Notes: generated by a model from the letters alone, not told the origin. Counted from the first letter of the stretch, positions 53,866 through 62,785 are shown. The stretch is 64,000 nucleotides of DNA from UBA11524 sp045591175 (GCA_045591175.1 JAZNSI010000013.1:1-64000), one strand, 5' to 3'. A program made the numbers and translations.

Positions 53866-54770
53866 GTGAAGAAATGATGAAGCAGGGCGTGCTGGTGCGC
53901 GGCTTCGGCGGCTTTTATGTGGCCGTGGACGAGGCCGGCACGGAGCACATCCTGCGCTGCAAGAAGAAATTCCGCCGCATGCACATTTCCCCGCTGGTGG
54001 GAGATAACCTGCTCTTCACCCCCGGCGAGGGGGAGGAGCACGGCTGGGTGGAGGAAATTTTGCCCCGCAGGAGCGAGTGCATCCGTCCGCCGGTGGCCAA
54101 CGTCAGCCTGCTGGTGGTGGTCATCTGCCCCTCGCCGGAGCCGGATCTGCTGCTGGTGGACCGTCTGCTGGTACGGGCGCGCCTCCAGGGCATGAAGACC
54201 GCCATCGTGGTGAACAAGTGCGACCTGGATGATACGCTGGTGGAGGACATCCGCCGCCAGTATGCGGGAGCGGATTGCCCCGTGCTGGCCGCCAGCGCCA
54301 AGCAGAAGAACGGTCTGGACGACCTGCGTGCCCTCATGACGGGGGAGAGCTGCTGCTGCCTGACCGGACAATCCGGCGTGGGCAAGTCTACGCTGCTGAA
54401 CGCATTGCTGGGGCTGGAGCTGGAAACGGGAGAGATCTCCGAGAAGATCCAGCGCGGCAAGAACACCACCCGCCACGCGCAGATGCTCATCCATAAAAGC
54501 CCCGAAGGGGACATCCGCGTGCTGGACACAGCGGGCTTCAGCCTGCTGGAGCTGGACGCGAAGATGGAGCCGGACAAGCTCCGCGAGTGCTACCCGGAAT
54601 TTGCCGAGCATGAGGGCTGCTGCCGATTCACCCCCTGCATGCATGACCGTGAGCCCGGCTGCTCCGTGACCGAAGCGGTGGACGCGGGCGAGATCGACGC
54701 AGGCCGTGTGGAGCGCTACCGGCTGCTGCTCGCTGACGTGCGCGAAACCTGGAAGCAGCGGTATAACTGA
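53862..54770 (+). CDS. rsgA: Ribosome small subunit-dependent GTPase A
   Basis: A 302-residue circularly permuted GTPase. The OB domain is first (about 1-75), then the GTPase with G4 NKCD (118-121) before G1 GQSGVGKS (169-176) and G3 DTAGF, and then a zinc domain with CYPEF, CCRFTPCMH and GCSV. It helps mature 16S rRNA. The ATGA overlap ties it to the kinase, whose homologue is reported to phosphorylate RsgA. Confidence 0.97.
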   Translation: MSEEMMKQGVLVRGFGGFYVAVDEAGTEHILRCKKKFRRMHISPLVGDNLLFTPGEGEEHGWVEEILPRRSECIRPPVANVSLLVVVICPSPEPDLLLVDRLLVRARLQGMKTAIVVNKCDLDDTLVEDIRRQYAGADCPVLAASAKQKNGLDDLRALMTGESCCCLTGQSGVGKSTLLNALLGLELETGEISEKIQRGKNTTRHAQMLIHKSPEGDIRVLDTAGFSLLELDAKMEPDKLRECYPEFAEHEGCCRFTPCMHDREPGCSVTEAVDAGEIDAGRVERYRLLLADVRETWKQRYN

Positions 54771-54792
54771 TTTTTCTCGGGAGGAATCCTTT

Positions 54793-55428
54793 ATGAAAGT
54801 AGCACCTTCCATCCTGGCGGCTGATCCGCTGAACATGGAGCGCGACGTGCAGCGCATGATCGACGCCGGCACCGATTGGCTCCATGTGGACATCATGGAC
54901 GCCCATTTCGTGCCGAATCTGTCCTTCAGCCCTGCGCTGGCGGAGGCGCTACACAAGCGCTTTCCGGAGCTGCCGCTGGACGTCCACCTGATGATGGACA
55001 ACCCGGAGAAGTACATCGACGTGTTCATTGACGCGGGCGCGTCCGTGCTGACCATCCATGCCGAAATTGACGGCGATGTGGCGGCGATGCTTGACCATAT
55101 CCGCAGCCGCGGCGTGAAGGCGGGCCTCTCCGTGAAGCCCGGCACCCCGGCGGAAAGCATCCGCCATCTGCTGCCCCATGCGGACATGGTGCTGGTGATG
55201 ACCGTCGAGCCCGGCTTTGGCGGACAAAAATTCAACGCCGACATGCTGAATAAGCTGGACGACCTGCGCAAGATGGGCTACACCGGCTTGCTGGAGGCGG
55301 ACGGCGGCGTGTCCATGGGCAACGTCGCCACGCTGCGAGCCCACGGCCTGGACGTGGCTGTCATGGGTACCGCGATGTTCCGCAGCGCCGATCCCAGGGC
55401 CGACATGGACGCGATCCACGCCCTGTAA
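54793..55428 (+). CDS. rpe: Ribulose-phosphate 3-epimerase
   Basis: A 211-residue TIM-barrel enzyme of the pentose phosphate pathway. It starts MKVAPSILAADPLNMERDV; metal ligands are in HVDIMDAHFVPN, PLDVHLMMDNP and LEADGGVS; the phosphate loop is near AVMGTAMFRS. The start at 54793 follows GGGAGG. It is the last gene of the conserved group. Confidence 0.97.
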   Translation: MKVAPSILAADPLNMERDVQRMIDAGTDWLHVDIMDAHFVPNLSFSPALAEALHKRFPELPLDVHLMMDNPEKYIDVFIDAGASVLTIHAEIDGDVAAMLDHIRSRGVKAGLSVKPGTPAESIRHLLPHADMVLVMTVEPGFGGQKFNADMLNKLDDLRKMGYTGLLEADGGVSMGNVATLRAHGLDVAVMGTAMFRSADPRADMDAIHAL

Positions 55429-55500
55429 CGGGACCTTCGACCCTGCTGCGGATAGCAGGGACGATCTGTGGATAACATGTTCCCAAAGGGAGGTGTTGTC

Positions 55501-55572
55501 ATGCAGAGAAAGCCCCTGTTCACCCCGCCCCAAAAGAAAAAGCGCATGAGCCGCAAGCCCGTGCGCAGTTAA
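55501..55572 (+). CDS. Very small basic protein (23 residues), unknown
   Basis: ATG at 55501 opens a 23-residue ORF beginning MQRKPLFTPPQKKKR and ending VRS, with ten Lys/Arg. GGGAGGTG lies five bases before the ATG, a better site than many neighbours have. Its stop merges with the ribosome-binding site (TTAAGGAG) of the next gene, as in coupled translation. It might be a true small protein or a leader for the methylase gene that follows. Confidence 0.55.
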   Translation: MQRKPLFTPPQKKKRMSRKPVRS

Positions 55573-55584
55573 GGAGCAAACCCT

Positions 55585-56493
55585 ATGCTGCCGAATGTTC
55601 CCGCCCTTCTGCTTGAACGCCTGAATGCCCAGTACGGCCCCGACCTCGCGGCGGAGATCGTCGCGGGCTTCGTCCGCCGTCCGGTGACGCTGCGGGTGAA
55701 TCCCCTCAAGTCCAACCGGGAAGCCGTCTGCGCGGCGCTGGACAAGGCCGGCATCGCCTATGAGGCCGTGCCGTGGTATGAGGACGCGTTCATCCTGCGG
55801 GACGTCCGCGAGGAGGCCGTCCAGGCGCTGCCGGAGTACGAGGCGGGGCATATGTACATGCAGTCCCTGTCCTCGATGATGCCGCCGCTGGTGGTGGCTC
55901 CCGCAAAGAACGAGTCCATCCTGGACATGGCGGCGGCCCCCGGCGGCAAGACCACGCAAATGGCGGCGCTTTCCGCAAACACGGCGCTGATTACCGCCTG
56001 TGAGAAGAACAAGATCCGCGCCGAGCGGCTGCAGTTCAACCTTGACCGACAGGGCGCAAAGCGGGTGAACGTCATGTGCCAGGACGCGCGGCAGCTGAGT
56101 GACCTGTTCAAGTTTGACAAGGTGCTGCTGGACGCGCCCTGCACCGGCTCCGGCACGATCCTCATTGCCGAGGGCGAGCCGGAGCGCCGCATGACTCCCG
56201 ACTGGGTTGCGAAGACCGCGTCCACCCAGAAGGCGATGCTCAAGAAGGCGCTGACACTGCTCTCCGCCGGGCATGAGATGGTGTACTCCACCTGCTCCAT
56301 CCTGAGGGAGGAGAACGAGGACGTGCTCAAAGCCGTCCTGCCCGCGATGAACGCGGAGGTCGTGCCGATCGAGCATGAATTCCTGCAGCATGCGCCGCTC
56401 CTGCCCACGACCATCCCCGGCGTGGTGTGCGTGAAGCCCAGCGAGCTCTTCGAGGGCTTCTTCGTGGCGAAGATCCGCAAGAAGAAAAAGTGA
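55585..56493 (+). CDS. NOL1/NOP2/Sun-family RNA m5C methyltransferase (RsmF-like)
   Basis: A 302-residue protein. The SAM loop is LDMAAAPGGKTTQMAAL, the catalytic Cys is in LLDAPCTGSGTI and the second Cys in VYSTCSILREEN. A short N-terminal region (FVRRPVTLRVNPLKSN) is typical of the family. Unlike RsmB at 48.3 kb it lacks the NusB-like domain. It may methylate 16S or 23S rRNA or tRNA; the target is not known. AAGGAG precedes the ATG. Confidence 0.9.
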   Translation: MLPNVPALLLERLNAQYGPDLAAEIVAGFVRRPVTLRVNPLKSNREAVCAALDKAGIAYEAVPWYEDAFILRDVREEAVQALPEYEAGHMYMQSLSSMMPPLVVAPAKNESILDMAAAPGGKTTQMAALSANTALITACEKNKIRAERLQFNLDRQGAKRVNVMCQDARQLSDLFKFDKVLLDAPCTGSGTILIAEGEPERRMTPDWVAKTASTQKAMLKKALTLLSAGHEMVYSTCSILREENEDVLKAVLPAMNAEVVPIEHEFLQHAPLLPTTIPGVVCVKPSELFEGFFVAKIRKKKK

Positions 56494-56500
56494 TTCCATG

Positions 56501-56527
56501 CAGGCTGGCGGGTGTCAGCCTGTTTTT
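56501..56527 (+). terminator. Terminator after the m5C methylase gene
   Basis: CAGGCTG pairs with CAGCCTG around GCGGGTGT and is followed by T5. It closes the long priA-rpe region before the ruvC promoter. Confidence 0.85.
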
Positions 56528-56553
56528 GTATGGCCGGAAATGCGGTGTTCGCC

Positions 56554-56582
56554 TTGACAATCCACCGCGCAGATAGTATGAT
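56554..56582 (+). promoter_or_regulatory. ruvCAB promoter
   Basis: TTGACA (56554-56559), 17-base spacer, TATGAT (56577-56582). No clear LexA box is seen nearby. Confidence 0.85.
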
Positions 56583-56616
56583 AAATTGAGTATAAATGTT
56601 CTCATGGAGGGAAGGC

Positions 56617-57111
56617 ATGATCGTCCTTGGAATCGACCCCGGTTACGCGCTGATGGGCTGGGGCGTGGTGGAGGCAAACGGCAGCCAGATGAAGCTGCTG
56701 GGCTACGGCTGCATCGAAACGAAGGCCGGCACCCCCATGCAGCACCGACTGCGGACGCTGCAGCTTGGTATCCGTGACCTGACCCTCATGTACCATCCGG
56801 ACGAGGTGGCCTTCGAGGAGCTCTTCTTCGCCCAGAACGTCACCACGGCGCTCATGGTCGGCGCGGCCCGCGGAGCCGCCATCATTGCTGCCGCTGAGTA
56901 CACCGAGAACCTCTACGAATACACGCCCATGCAGATCAAGCAGGCCATCACCGGCTACGGCAAGGCGGACAAGAAGCAGATCCAGCAGATGGTGAAGATG
57001 TTGCTGCGCATGGAGGAGATCCCCAAGCCGGACGACGCGGCGGACGCCATCGCCTGCGCCATTACGCATTGTCAGGCGGGTAGAATGAGGGAACAGTTTA
57101 GGATGAAGTAA
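56617..57111 (+). CDS. ruvC: Holliday junction resolvase RuvC
   Basis: A 164-residue endonuclease. The first catalytic Asp is D7 in LGIDPGYALMGWG; the second acid is in DEVAFEELFF; the C-terminal Asp pair is in KPDDAADAIACAI. It cuts Holliday junctions made during recombination. The start at 56617 is set by GGAGG and the family N-terminus MIVLGIDPG. ruvA and ruvB follow on the same strand. Confidence 0.96.
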   Translation: MIVLGIDPGYALMGWGVVEANGSQMKLLGYGCIETKAGTPMQHRLRTLQLGIRDLTLMYHPDEVAFEELFFAQNVTTALMVGAARGAAIIAAAEYTENLYEYTPMQIKQAITGYGKADKKQIQQMVKMLLRMEEIPKPDDAADAIACAITHCQAGRMREQFRMK

Positions 57112-57125
57112 GGAGGACGAAGTCC

Positions 57126-57737
57126 TTGTACGCATTTATTGAAGGTCAGGTGGTCGAAAAGACCAACAACACCCTCGTGCTCCTTGCGGGCGGCGTGGGG
57201 TATCTGCTGAATTGCTCCATGTCCACCATTTCCGCCGCGCCCAAGACGGGCGACGTGATGCGCTGCCACACCTGGCTCAGCGTGCGTGAGGACGCGATGG
57301 AGCTCTTTGGCTTTGCCAGCAAGGAGGAGAAGCAGCTCTTCCTGCTGCTGACGGGCGTCAACGGCGTCGGCCCCAAGATGGCCCTGGCGCTGCTTTCGAC
57401 CCTGTCTGCCGGCGATCTGCGGCTGGCCATCATCATGGAGGACGACAAGACCCTGGCCCGTGCGCCCGGCGTGGGCAAGAAGATCGCGCAGCGTATCACG
57501 CTGGAGCTGAAGGACAAGCTGGGGCAGTTCGAGTTCTCCGGCGGAAGCAGCCCTGCTGCGTCCAGTGCGCCGGCGGCTCCCGTGGCGGCGGACAATGTCG
57601 CCCAGGCCATGGCGGCTTTGACCGGCCTCGGCTATACGCCTGCCGAAGCCCGCGACGCCCTGCAGAAGATCGAAAACAAGAACGCCCCTGCCGACGAGCT
57701 GCTCCGCCTGGCGCTGCGCAGCATGGCAGGCATGTAA
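57126..57737 (+). CDS. ruvA: Holliday junction branch migration protein RuvA
   Basis: A 203-residue protein with an OB domain (MYAFIEGQVVEKTNNTLVL), two helix-hairpin-helix motifs (LLTGVNGVGPKMALALLS and LARAPGVGKKIAQRITLELKDK) and the C-terminal RuvB-contact domain (AALTGLGYTPAEARDAL). TTG start after AAGGAGG. The linker at about 140-155 is rich in Ala, Ser and Pro. Confidence 0.96.
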   Translation: MYAFIEGQVVEKTNNTLVLLAGGVGYLLNCSMSTISAAPKTGDVMRCHTWLSVREDAMELFGFASKEEKQLFLLLTGVNGVGPKMALALLSTLSAGDLRLAIIMEDDKTLARAPGVGKKIAQRITLELKDKLGQFEFSGGSSPAASSAPAAPVAADNVAQAMAALTGLGYTPAEARDALQKIENKNAPADELLRLALRSMAGM

Positions 57738-57834
57738 GGCGGCAGTGCCGCCACCCATTGCGCGATTGAGTTGAGCGCCTTCGGTTGGAGAACTCGCGCG
57801 TGGAGCTTGGAAAAAGATTGATTGAGGAATTGTT
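57738..57834 (+). other. ruvA-ruvB gap with one hairpin
   Basis: GGCGGCA-GT-GCCGCC lies right after ruvA without a T run; it could slow ribosomes or protect the RNA end. Nothing else is seen. Confidence 0.4.
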
Positions 57835-58866
57835 ATGATGGATGATCGTTTTATGGCGCCCGGCTATCAGCCGGAGGACGTGGTGGAGCAGAGCCTTCGC
57901 CCCCATACGCTGCGGGAGTATATCGGCCAGACCGCCGTCAAGGATAGCCTGAGCATCTACATTCAGGCGGCGCTTTCCCGCCATGACGCGCTGGATCACA
58001 TGCTGCTCTACGGCCCGCCTGGCCTGGGCAAGACCACGCTGGCCAATATCGTCGCGGCGGAGATGGGCTCCAACATCCGCATCACCTCCGGACCTGCCAT
58101 CGAGCGCCCCGGTGATCTGCTGTCCATCATCACCAACCTGAATCAGGGCGACGTGCTTTTCATCGACGAGATCCACCGCCTCTCCCGCACCTCTGAGGAG
58201 GTGCTGTACTCCGCGATGGAGGACTTCGCGGTGGACATCGTCACCGGCAAGGGCCCGATGGCGAACTCCATCCACATGGCGGTGCCCAAGTTCACGCTGG
58301 TGGGCGCAACCACCCGCGCGGGCCAGCTCAGCGCGCCCCTGCGCGACCGCTTCGGCATGCTGTTCCGGCTGGAAATGTATTCCCCGGAGGAGCTGGCGAT
58401 GATCGTCCGCCGCAGCGCGTCGATCCTGGGCATTGACGCGGAGCCGGAGGGCATCCTCGAGATCGCCCGCCGCAGCCGCGGCACGCCCCGTATCGCCAAC
58501 CGCATGCTCAAGCGCGTGCGCGACTACGCGCAGGTGAGGGGCGGCGGCGTGATCACCGTCGACATCGCCCGCGAGGCCATTGCCATGCAGGGCGTAGATC
58601 ACCTGGGCCTGGACAAGACCGACCGCACCATGCTGACCACCATGATGGACAAGTTCGGCGGCGGCCCGGTGGGCCTGGATACCCTGGCTGCCACCACCGG
58701 CGAGGACGCTGTGACCATCGAGGACGTGTACGAGCCCTACCTGATGCAGCTGGGCTTCCTGATGCGTACGCCCCGCGGCCGCATCTGCACGCCTGCTGCC
58801 TGGGCGCACATGGGCCGTACGGCTCCCGGAGCAGGGGAGAATGGCCAGGTCAAAATGGACTTGTAA
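57835..58866 (+). CDS. ruvB: Holliday junction branch migration helicase RuvB
   Basis: A 343-residue AAA+ motor. Walker A is GPPGLGKTT, Walker B is VLFIDEIHRL, with sensor 1 VGATTRAG and arginine finger region LRDRFGM; a winged-helix C-terminal part ends with FLMRTPRGR. It drives branch migration with RuvA. The start could be ATG 57835 or 57838. Confidence 0.97.
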   Translation: MMDDRFMAPGYQPEDVVEQSLRPHTLREYIGQTAVKDSLSIYIQAALSRHDALDHMLLYGPPGLGKTTLANIVAAEMGSNIRITSGPAIERPGDLLSIITNLNQGDVLFIDEIHRLSRTSEEVLYSAMEDFAVDIVTGKGPMANSIHMAVPKFTLVGATTRAGQLSAPLRDRFGMLFRLEMYSPEELAMIVRRSASILGIDAEPEGILEIARRSRGTPRIANRMLKRVRDYAQVRGGGVITVDIAREAIAMQGVDHLGLDKTDRTMLTTMMDKFGGGPVGLDTLAATTGEDAVTIEDVYEPYLMQLGFLMRTPRGRICTPAAWAHMGRTAPGAGENGQVKMDL

Positions 58867-58867
58867 A

Positions 58868-58903
58868 CAAAAATGAGCTTGCCAAAGCGGCAGGCTCATT
58901 TTG
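58868..58903. terminator. Bidirectional terminator after ruvB
   Basis: CAAAAATGAGCTTGCC pairs with GGCAGGCTCATTTTG; T tracts on both strands. Confidence 0.88.
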
Positions 58904-58910
58904 TATGCCA

Positions 58911-59687
58911 TTATTTGCTGCCCCATCCCCACTTGTTGAGGAAGTGCAGCCCCTCGCCGAAGCGCTTCATGATCTCCGGCAGGTTGCGGGATTTCACCTG
59001 CTTGTCGTGGGTGACGACCATGTCCGGGTGATAAACGATGGTGCCCATTTCCAGCGCGCGGCGGCTGAGATCGCTGTCACCGTGGGTGAGGAAGAACTTC
59101 GGATCCAGACCCCGCAGCTGCTGAAGGGCGTGGGTACGGATCAGCAGGAAGCAGCCGGTGGCCGTCTCCACGCTGGTGGGGGTGCGGATGTCGGAATCCG
59201 CCAGGGTGTATTCCTCGCGCCAGGCGCGGAAGGGGCCGGGCATATTGCGGAAGGTCTGGGCCAGCAGGTACTTGAGCGTTGGACGGCGGCGGGGCTGGGG
59301 GACTTCCTTGCCCTGGGCGTCCACTACCTTCGGGGTCAGGATGACGCAATCCTTGTTGCGCTCCATATAGGCGATCATGTTGGAAAGGACGTGTTCGTCA
59401 AAGGTGACGTCTGGGTGGCAGAGCAGATGGTATTGGCTGCGCAGGTTGGGCAGGACGAAGTTATGGCCGCCGCTGTAGCCGATATCCTTGCGCTGGGGAT
59501 AGTACATTACCCCGGGGCACTGCCACTGCAGATGCATGCCCAGCGTGCCGCCGGGTGCATTATCCACCACATGGAGCTCCAGATCGATATCGCTCTCCTG
59601 GAAACACTGCACCGCGTGCAGCACGCGGATGCCCGAATTGTACAGCACGATGCACGCGCTCAGGATCGGCTCGGTAAAGATCGACAT
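58911..59687 (-). CDS. Glycosyltransferase family 2 (rhamnosyltransferase-like)
   Basis: A 258-residue GT-A protein without membrane helices. The start is LSACIVLYNSGIRVLHAVQC, the nucleotide site region is LHVVDNAPGG and IGYSGGHNFVL, and the later TGCFLLIRTHALQQLRGLDPKFFLTHGDSDLSRRA is typical of wall-sugar transferases. It could add sugars to cell-wall or surface glycan. GGGGGTGAG precedes the ATG. It stands alone between converging and diverging genes. Confidence 0.88.
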   Translation of the reverse strand: MSIFTEPILSACIVLYNSGIRVLHAVQCFQESDIDLELHVVDNAPGGTLGMHLQWQCPGVMYYPQRKDIGYSGGHNFVLPNLRSQYHLLCHPDVTFDEHVLSNMIAYMERNKDCVILTPKVVDAQGKEVPQPRRRPTLKYLLAQTFRNMPGPFRAWREEYTLADSDIRTPTSVETATGCFLLIRTHALQQLRGLDPKFFLTHGDSDLSRRALEMGTIVYHPDMVVTHDKQVKSRNLPEIMKRFGEGLHFLNKWGWGSK

Positions 59688-59833
59688 GGACGCTCACCCC
59701 CGCAGTCATAAGTACTCATTCTATTCTACCGCGAAAAAGTGGTTTTGTCCATAAAACTGTGGAAATTTCCAAAAGGAAATGATATAATACAAGTGATACA
59801 TCTTCGATGGATTGACAGGAAAGGGGATTGTGC

Positions 59834-60544
59834 ATGGATAAGGCTCTCCATTTTGACAGCGCCAGCCCCCTGTACCGGCAGCTGATGCAGCGTATCCGGG
59901 CGGATATTGCCTCCGGCGTGTACCCGGTGCACAGCCGCATCCCCTCCGAGGCGGAGCTGGGCGAGAGCTATCAGGTCAGCCGCGTGACAGTGCGCAAGGC
60001 GCTGGCGGAGCTGACCCGCGAAGGCCTCCTGCGCCGCATGCAGGGCAAGGGCACCTATGTCTGCGTGCCGCGGCTCAAATCCAATTTGAAGGATGTGACC
60101 AGCTTTCATGAGGCATGCCTGATGATGGGCTGCACGCCCGGAACGAGAGTGATCTCCGGCTGTTCCGTCCATGTGGAGGACGATGTGCGGGAAAGCCTGG
60201 GCCTCGTGGGAAATGAGGCCATCGAGATCGTTCGTCTGCGCATGGCTGACGGCAATCCTGTGATGCTGGAAACCAACCGTTTTGCGCCCAGGTACGCCTC
60301 CCTTCTGCATGAGGACCTGACCGGCTCGCTGTATCATCTGCTGAGCAAGCAGGGGATCGAGGCGGCCAGCGGCGTGCATGAGATCAGCCTGTGCTACGCT
60401 ACGGCCCAGCAGGCCAAACTGCTGGATGTGGAGGTCGGCGCGGCGCTGCTGCAGCTCAATCAGGTCATCTTTGATCAGCATGGCGCGCCCCTGCACACCT
60501 CCCATCAGGTCATCCGCGGGGATCGCTTCACCTTCCGCATCTGA
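59834..60544 (+). CDS. GntR-family transcriptional regulator, HutC/UTRA subfamily
   Basis: A 236-residue protein. The winged helix is at residues about 5-72 (PLYRQLMQRIRADIASGVYPV, SRVTVRKALAELTREGLLRRMQGKGTYV). The rest is a UTRA ligand domain (FHEACLMMGCTPGTRVIS, LRMADGNPVMLETNRFAP, HQVIRGDRFTFRI). Such proteins often sense sugars or amino-sugar phosphates. The ATG at 59834 is preferred over a TTG six bases upstream. TATAAT lies at 59783-59788, and the palindrome GGAAATTTCC (59761-59770) sits between it and the -35 region, a possible own operator. Confidence 0.9.
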   Translation: MDKALHFDSASPLYRQLMQRIRADIASGVYPVHSRIPSEAELGESYQVSRVTVRKALAELTREGLLRRMQGKGTYVCVPRLKSNLKDVTSFHEACLMMGCTPGTRVISGCSVHVEDDVRESLGLVGNEAIEIVRLRMADGNPVMLETNRFAPRYASLLHEDLTGSLYHLLSKQGIEAASGVHEISLCYATAQQAKLLDVEVGAALLQLNQVIFDQHGAPLHTSHQVIRGDRFTFRI

Positions 60545-60594
60545 CGCAGGCGCACCGTTTGCGGCTATTTCCATTCCAGAAAGGTTCAACAATC

Positions 60595-61587
60595 ATGGCA
60601 AAATTTGCAGTCTTTATCGACCTTGAAAACTGCGGCGCGAAGGTCGCGACGCTGGACTCCGTGCTGGAGAAGGTCAAGATCCGCGGCGACATCTTGCTGG
60701 GCAAGGTGTACGGCTACACCGACCGCTTTTCCGACCTGAAGGAAGTGCTTTTGTCCAACACCTTCACCGTCGTGCCCAGTTTGCGCTACGGCATCGCCCA
60801 GAAGAACAACGCCGACATCCAGCTGGTCATCGACGCCCTGGAGGTCGCCTACACCAACGAGCTGATCGACTCCTTTTGCATCGTTTCCGGCGACAGCGAT
60901 TATGTGCCGCTGGTGGGTAAATTGAAGTCCATGGGCAAGTTCGTGCTGGGCATCAGCCGCTCGGAGGCCACGTCGAATGTCTTCCTGAACGCCTGCAACG
61001 AGTTCCAGTTCCTGGAGGGCGTGAGCCGCAAGGCTGCTGCTCCTGCCCGCAAGGAGCGCAAGGGCGCGTCCAGCGAGGAAACGGTGGACGAGAGCGAGCT
61101 GAACAAGCTGGTCGTCTCCATTATCGACGAGGCCACCGGCATGGACGAGATGTACGCCTCCGAGCTGAAAGGCGTATTGACCCGTCTGCGCCCCGACTTC
61201 AACGAGAAGGCCTACGGCTGCTCGTCCTTCTACAAGCTGCTGACGAAGCTGTCCGCCAAGTACGGCGACATCTATGTCAAGAACGTCAACTTCAACGTGA
61301 TGGTGTCCCTCAATGCCAACATGGAGGGCGCGGAGGTGCATCCCCAGCTCACCCGCGACAACTGGAAGGAAGCCTTTGCTGCCCAGCTCTCCGCCTACAA
61401 GGACGGCGGCTTTGAGCGCGTCAATCCCTCCATTTTGAAGGCGGATATCATCACCACTTACCCCGATTTCAACGAGCGCAACATCGGCTTCAAGCGCTTC
61501 TCCGACGTGATGAAGCAGCTGGAGAAGGATGGCCTGGTCAAGGTCGAAATGGACGACCAGCGCACGATGCTGATCAAACTACTGTAA
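60595..61587 (+). CDS. NYN-domain ribonuclease-like protein with two OST-HTH/LOTUS domains
   Basis: A 330-residue protein. Residues 1-150 are a NYN (PIN-like) domain: FAVFIDLENCGAK gives the first catalytic Asp and GDSDYVPLVGKLKSMGK the GDSD motif. After a charged linker, residues about 170-240 (ELNKLVVSIIDEATG...FYKLLTKLSAKYGDIYV) and about 255-330 (GFERVNPSILKADIITTYPDFNERNIGFKRFSDVMKQL) each look like an OST-HTH (LOTUS) domain that binds RNA. LabA/DUF88 proteins with this layout are thought to cut or regulate RNA. The start at 60595 fits AGAAAGG. Confidence 0.85.
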   Translation: MAKFAVFIDLENCGAKVATLDSVLEKVKIRGDILLGKVYGYTDRFSDLKEVLLSNTFTVVPSLRYGIAQKNNADIQLVIDALEVAYTNELIDSFCIVSGDSDYVPLVGKLKSMGKFVLGISRSEATSNVFLNACNEFQFLEGVSRKAAAPARKERKGASSEETVDESELNKLVVSIIDEATGMDEMYASELKGVLTRLRPDFNEKAYGCSSFYKLLTKLSAKYGDIYVKNVNFNVMVSLNANMEGAEVHPQLTRDNWKEAFAAQLSAYKDGGFERVNPSILKADIITTYPDFNERNIGFKRFSDVMKQLEKDGLVKVEMDDQRTMLIKLL

Positions 61588-61599
61588 GGAGATACGAAT

Positions 61600-62193
61600 A
61601 TGACCACCGGATTCACCCGCGAAACCGCCCTCGCGGCGCTGCAGCAGTACAACAAGGAGCCCTTCCACATCCAGCACGCGCTGACGGTCGAAAAGGCCAT
61701 GCGCTGGTTCGCCAATGACCTGGGTCATGGTGAGGACGCCGATTTCTGGGGCCTGGTGGGCCTGCTGCACGATATCGACTTTGAAATGTGGCCAGACAAG
61801 CACTGCAAAAAGTGCGTCGAGCTGCTGGAAGCCATCCATGCTACGCCGGAATTCATTCACGCCGTGTGCAGCCATGCCTACGGCCCCTGCTCCGATGTGG
61901 AGCCCGTCCATGAGATGGAGAAGGTCCTCTTCGCGGCGGACGAGCTGACCGGCCTGATCGGTGCGGCGGCCCGGATGCGCCCCTCCAAGTCTTGCACGGA
62001 CATGGAGGTGTCCTCCCTCAAGAAGAAGTTCAAGGACAAGAAGTTTGCCGCCGGCTGCAGCCGCGATGTGATCCGCGAGGGTGCGGAGCGCCTGGGCTGG
62101 GAGCTGGAAGTCCTGATGGAAAAGACCATCGCCGCCATGGCCGCCACCGAGGCCGAAATGCTTTCCGAGCTGGAAATGCTCACCCAGGGATGA
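61600..62193 (+). CDS. HD-domain metal-dependent phosphohydrolase
   Basis: A 197-residue protein. Conserved residues are FHIQHALTVEKAMRWFA (first His), GLLHDIDFE (HD dyad) and ICSHAYGP-like VCSHAYG (later His), with Asp in FAADELTGLI. It belongs to the uncharacterised small HD hydrolases found in Clostridia. It starts 12 bases after the NYN gene and so is probably co-transcribed; the pair may be functionally linked in nucleotide or RNA turnover (inference). Confidence 0.87.
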   Translation: MTTGFTRETALAALQQYNKEPFHIQHALTVEKAMRWFANDLGHGEDADFWGLVGLLHDIDFEMWPDKHCKKCVELLEAIHATPEFIHAVCSHAYGPCSDVEPVHEMEKVLFAADELTGLIGAAARMRPSKSCTDMEVSSLKKKFKDKKFAAGCSRDVIREGAERLGWELEVLMEKTIAAMAATEAEMLSELEMLTQG

Positions 62194-62242
62194 AAATTCC
62201 CGGCTGATTCGTTATCATCATGAAGAAAGGGGGGAGCGCCCG

Positions 62243-62782
62243 ATGAAGCATCTGCGCCGACTGATCTGGCATATCGCATCCCGGCTGCTGATCGTGACGA
62301 TCGTGCTGGGGCTGCTGGTGACCGGCTTTTATTACGCGATGAACATGACCAACATCTACGTCGTCCTCAAGGACGGCATGGCACGCCGGGCTCAGGTGGT
62401 CATGATGACTGAGGACATGGATGAGCTGCGCAAGTACTTCTATGACAGCTTCCTCAACCGGGACGGCGCGGTGCAGACCGTCGTCAACGGCACGTCGCCC
62501 TATCAGGCGTACAACATCGTGGGCATCGACCACCGCCTGTCGATGGGTTTTACCTGGGTGTGGCCCTGGGACACCACCGCCCGCGTGGACATCACCGAGC
62601 GCATCCCGGCCATTGACGGCCGCGTGAAGGGCAGGGTGGCGGAGGATTACATCGAGGCCTACGGCAATGACGCCCTCTATCCGCCGGACTGGGCCAGCGC
62701 CCGCTACCGCGCCACGCTGGTCAAGGAGAACGGCCAGTGGAAGATACTGAGCATCCAGACGATTGAAAGGCTGGAGGAATGA
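62243..62782 (+). CDS. Single-pass membrane-anchored protein of unknown function
   Basis: A 179-residue protein with an N-terminal anchor (residues about 9-33, IASRLLIVTIVLGLLVTGFYYAM) and an outer domain that looks NTF2-like at its end (YRATLVKENGQWKILSIQTIE). There is a Trp-rich strand FTWVWPWDTTARVDI. No active-site motif is seen. AAAGGGGGG is before the ATG. Confidence 0.75.
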   Translation: MKHLRRLIWHIASRLLIVTIVLGLLVTGFYYAMNMTNIYVVLKDGMARRAQVVMMTEDMDELRKYFYDSFLNRDGAVQTVVNGTSPYQAYNIVGIDHRLSMGFTWVWPWDTTARVDITERIPAIDGRVKGRVAEDYIEAYGNDALYPPDWASARYRATLVKENGQWKILSIQTIERLEE

Positions 62783-62785
62783 AGG

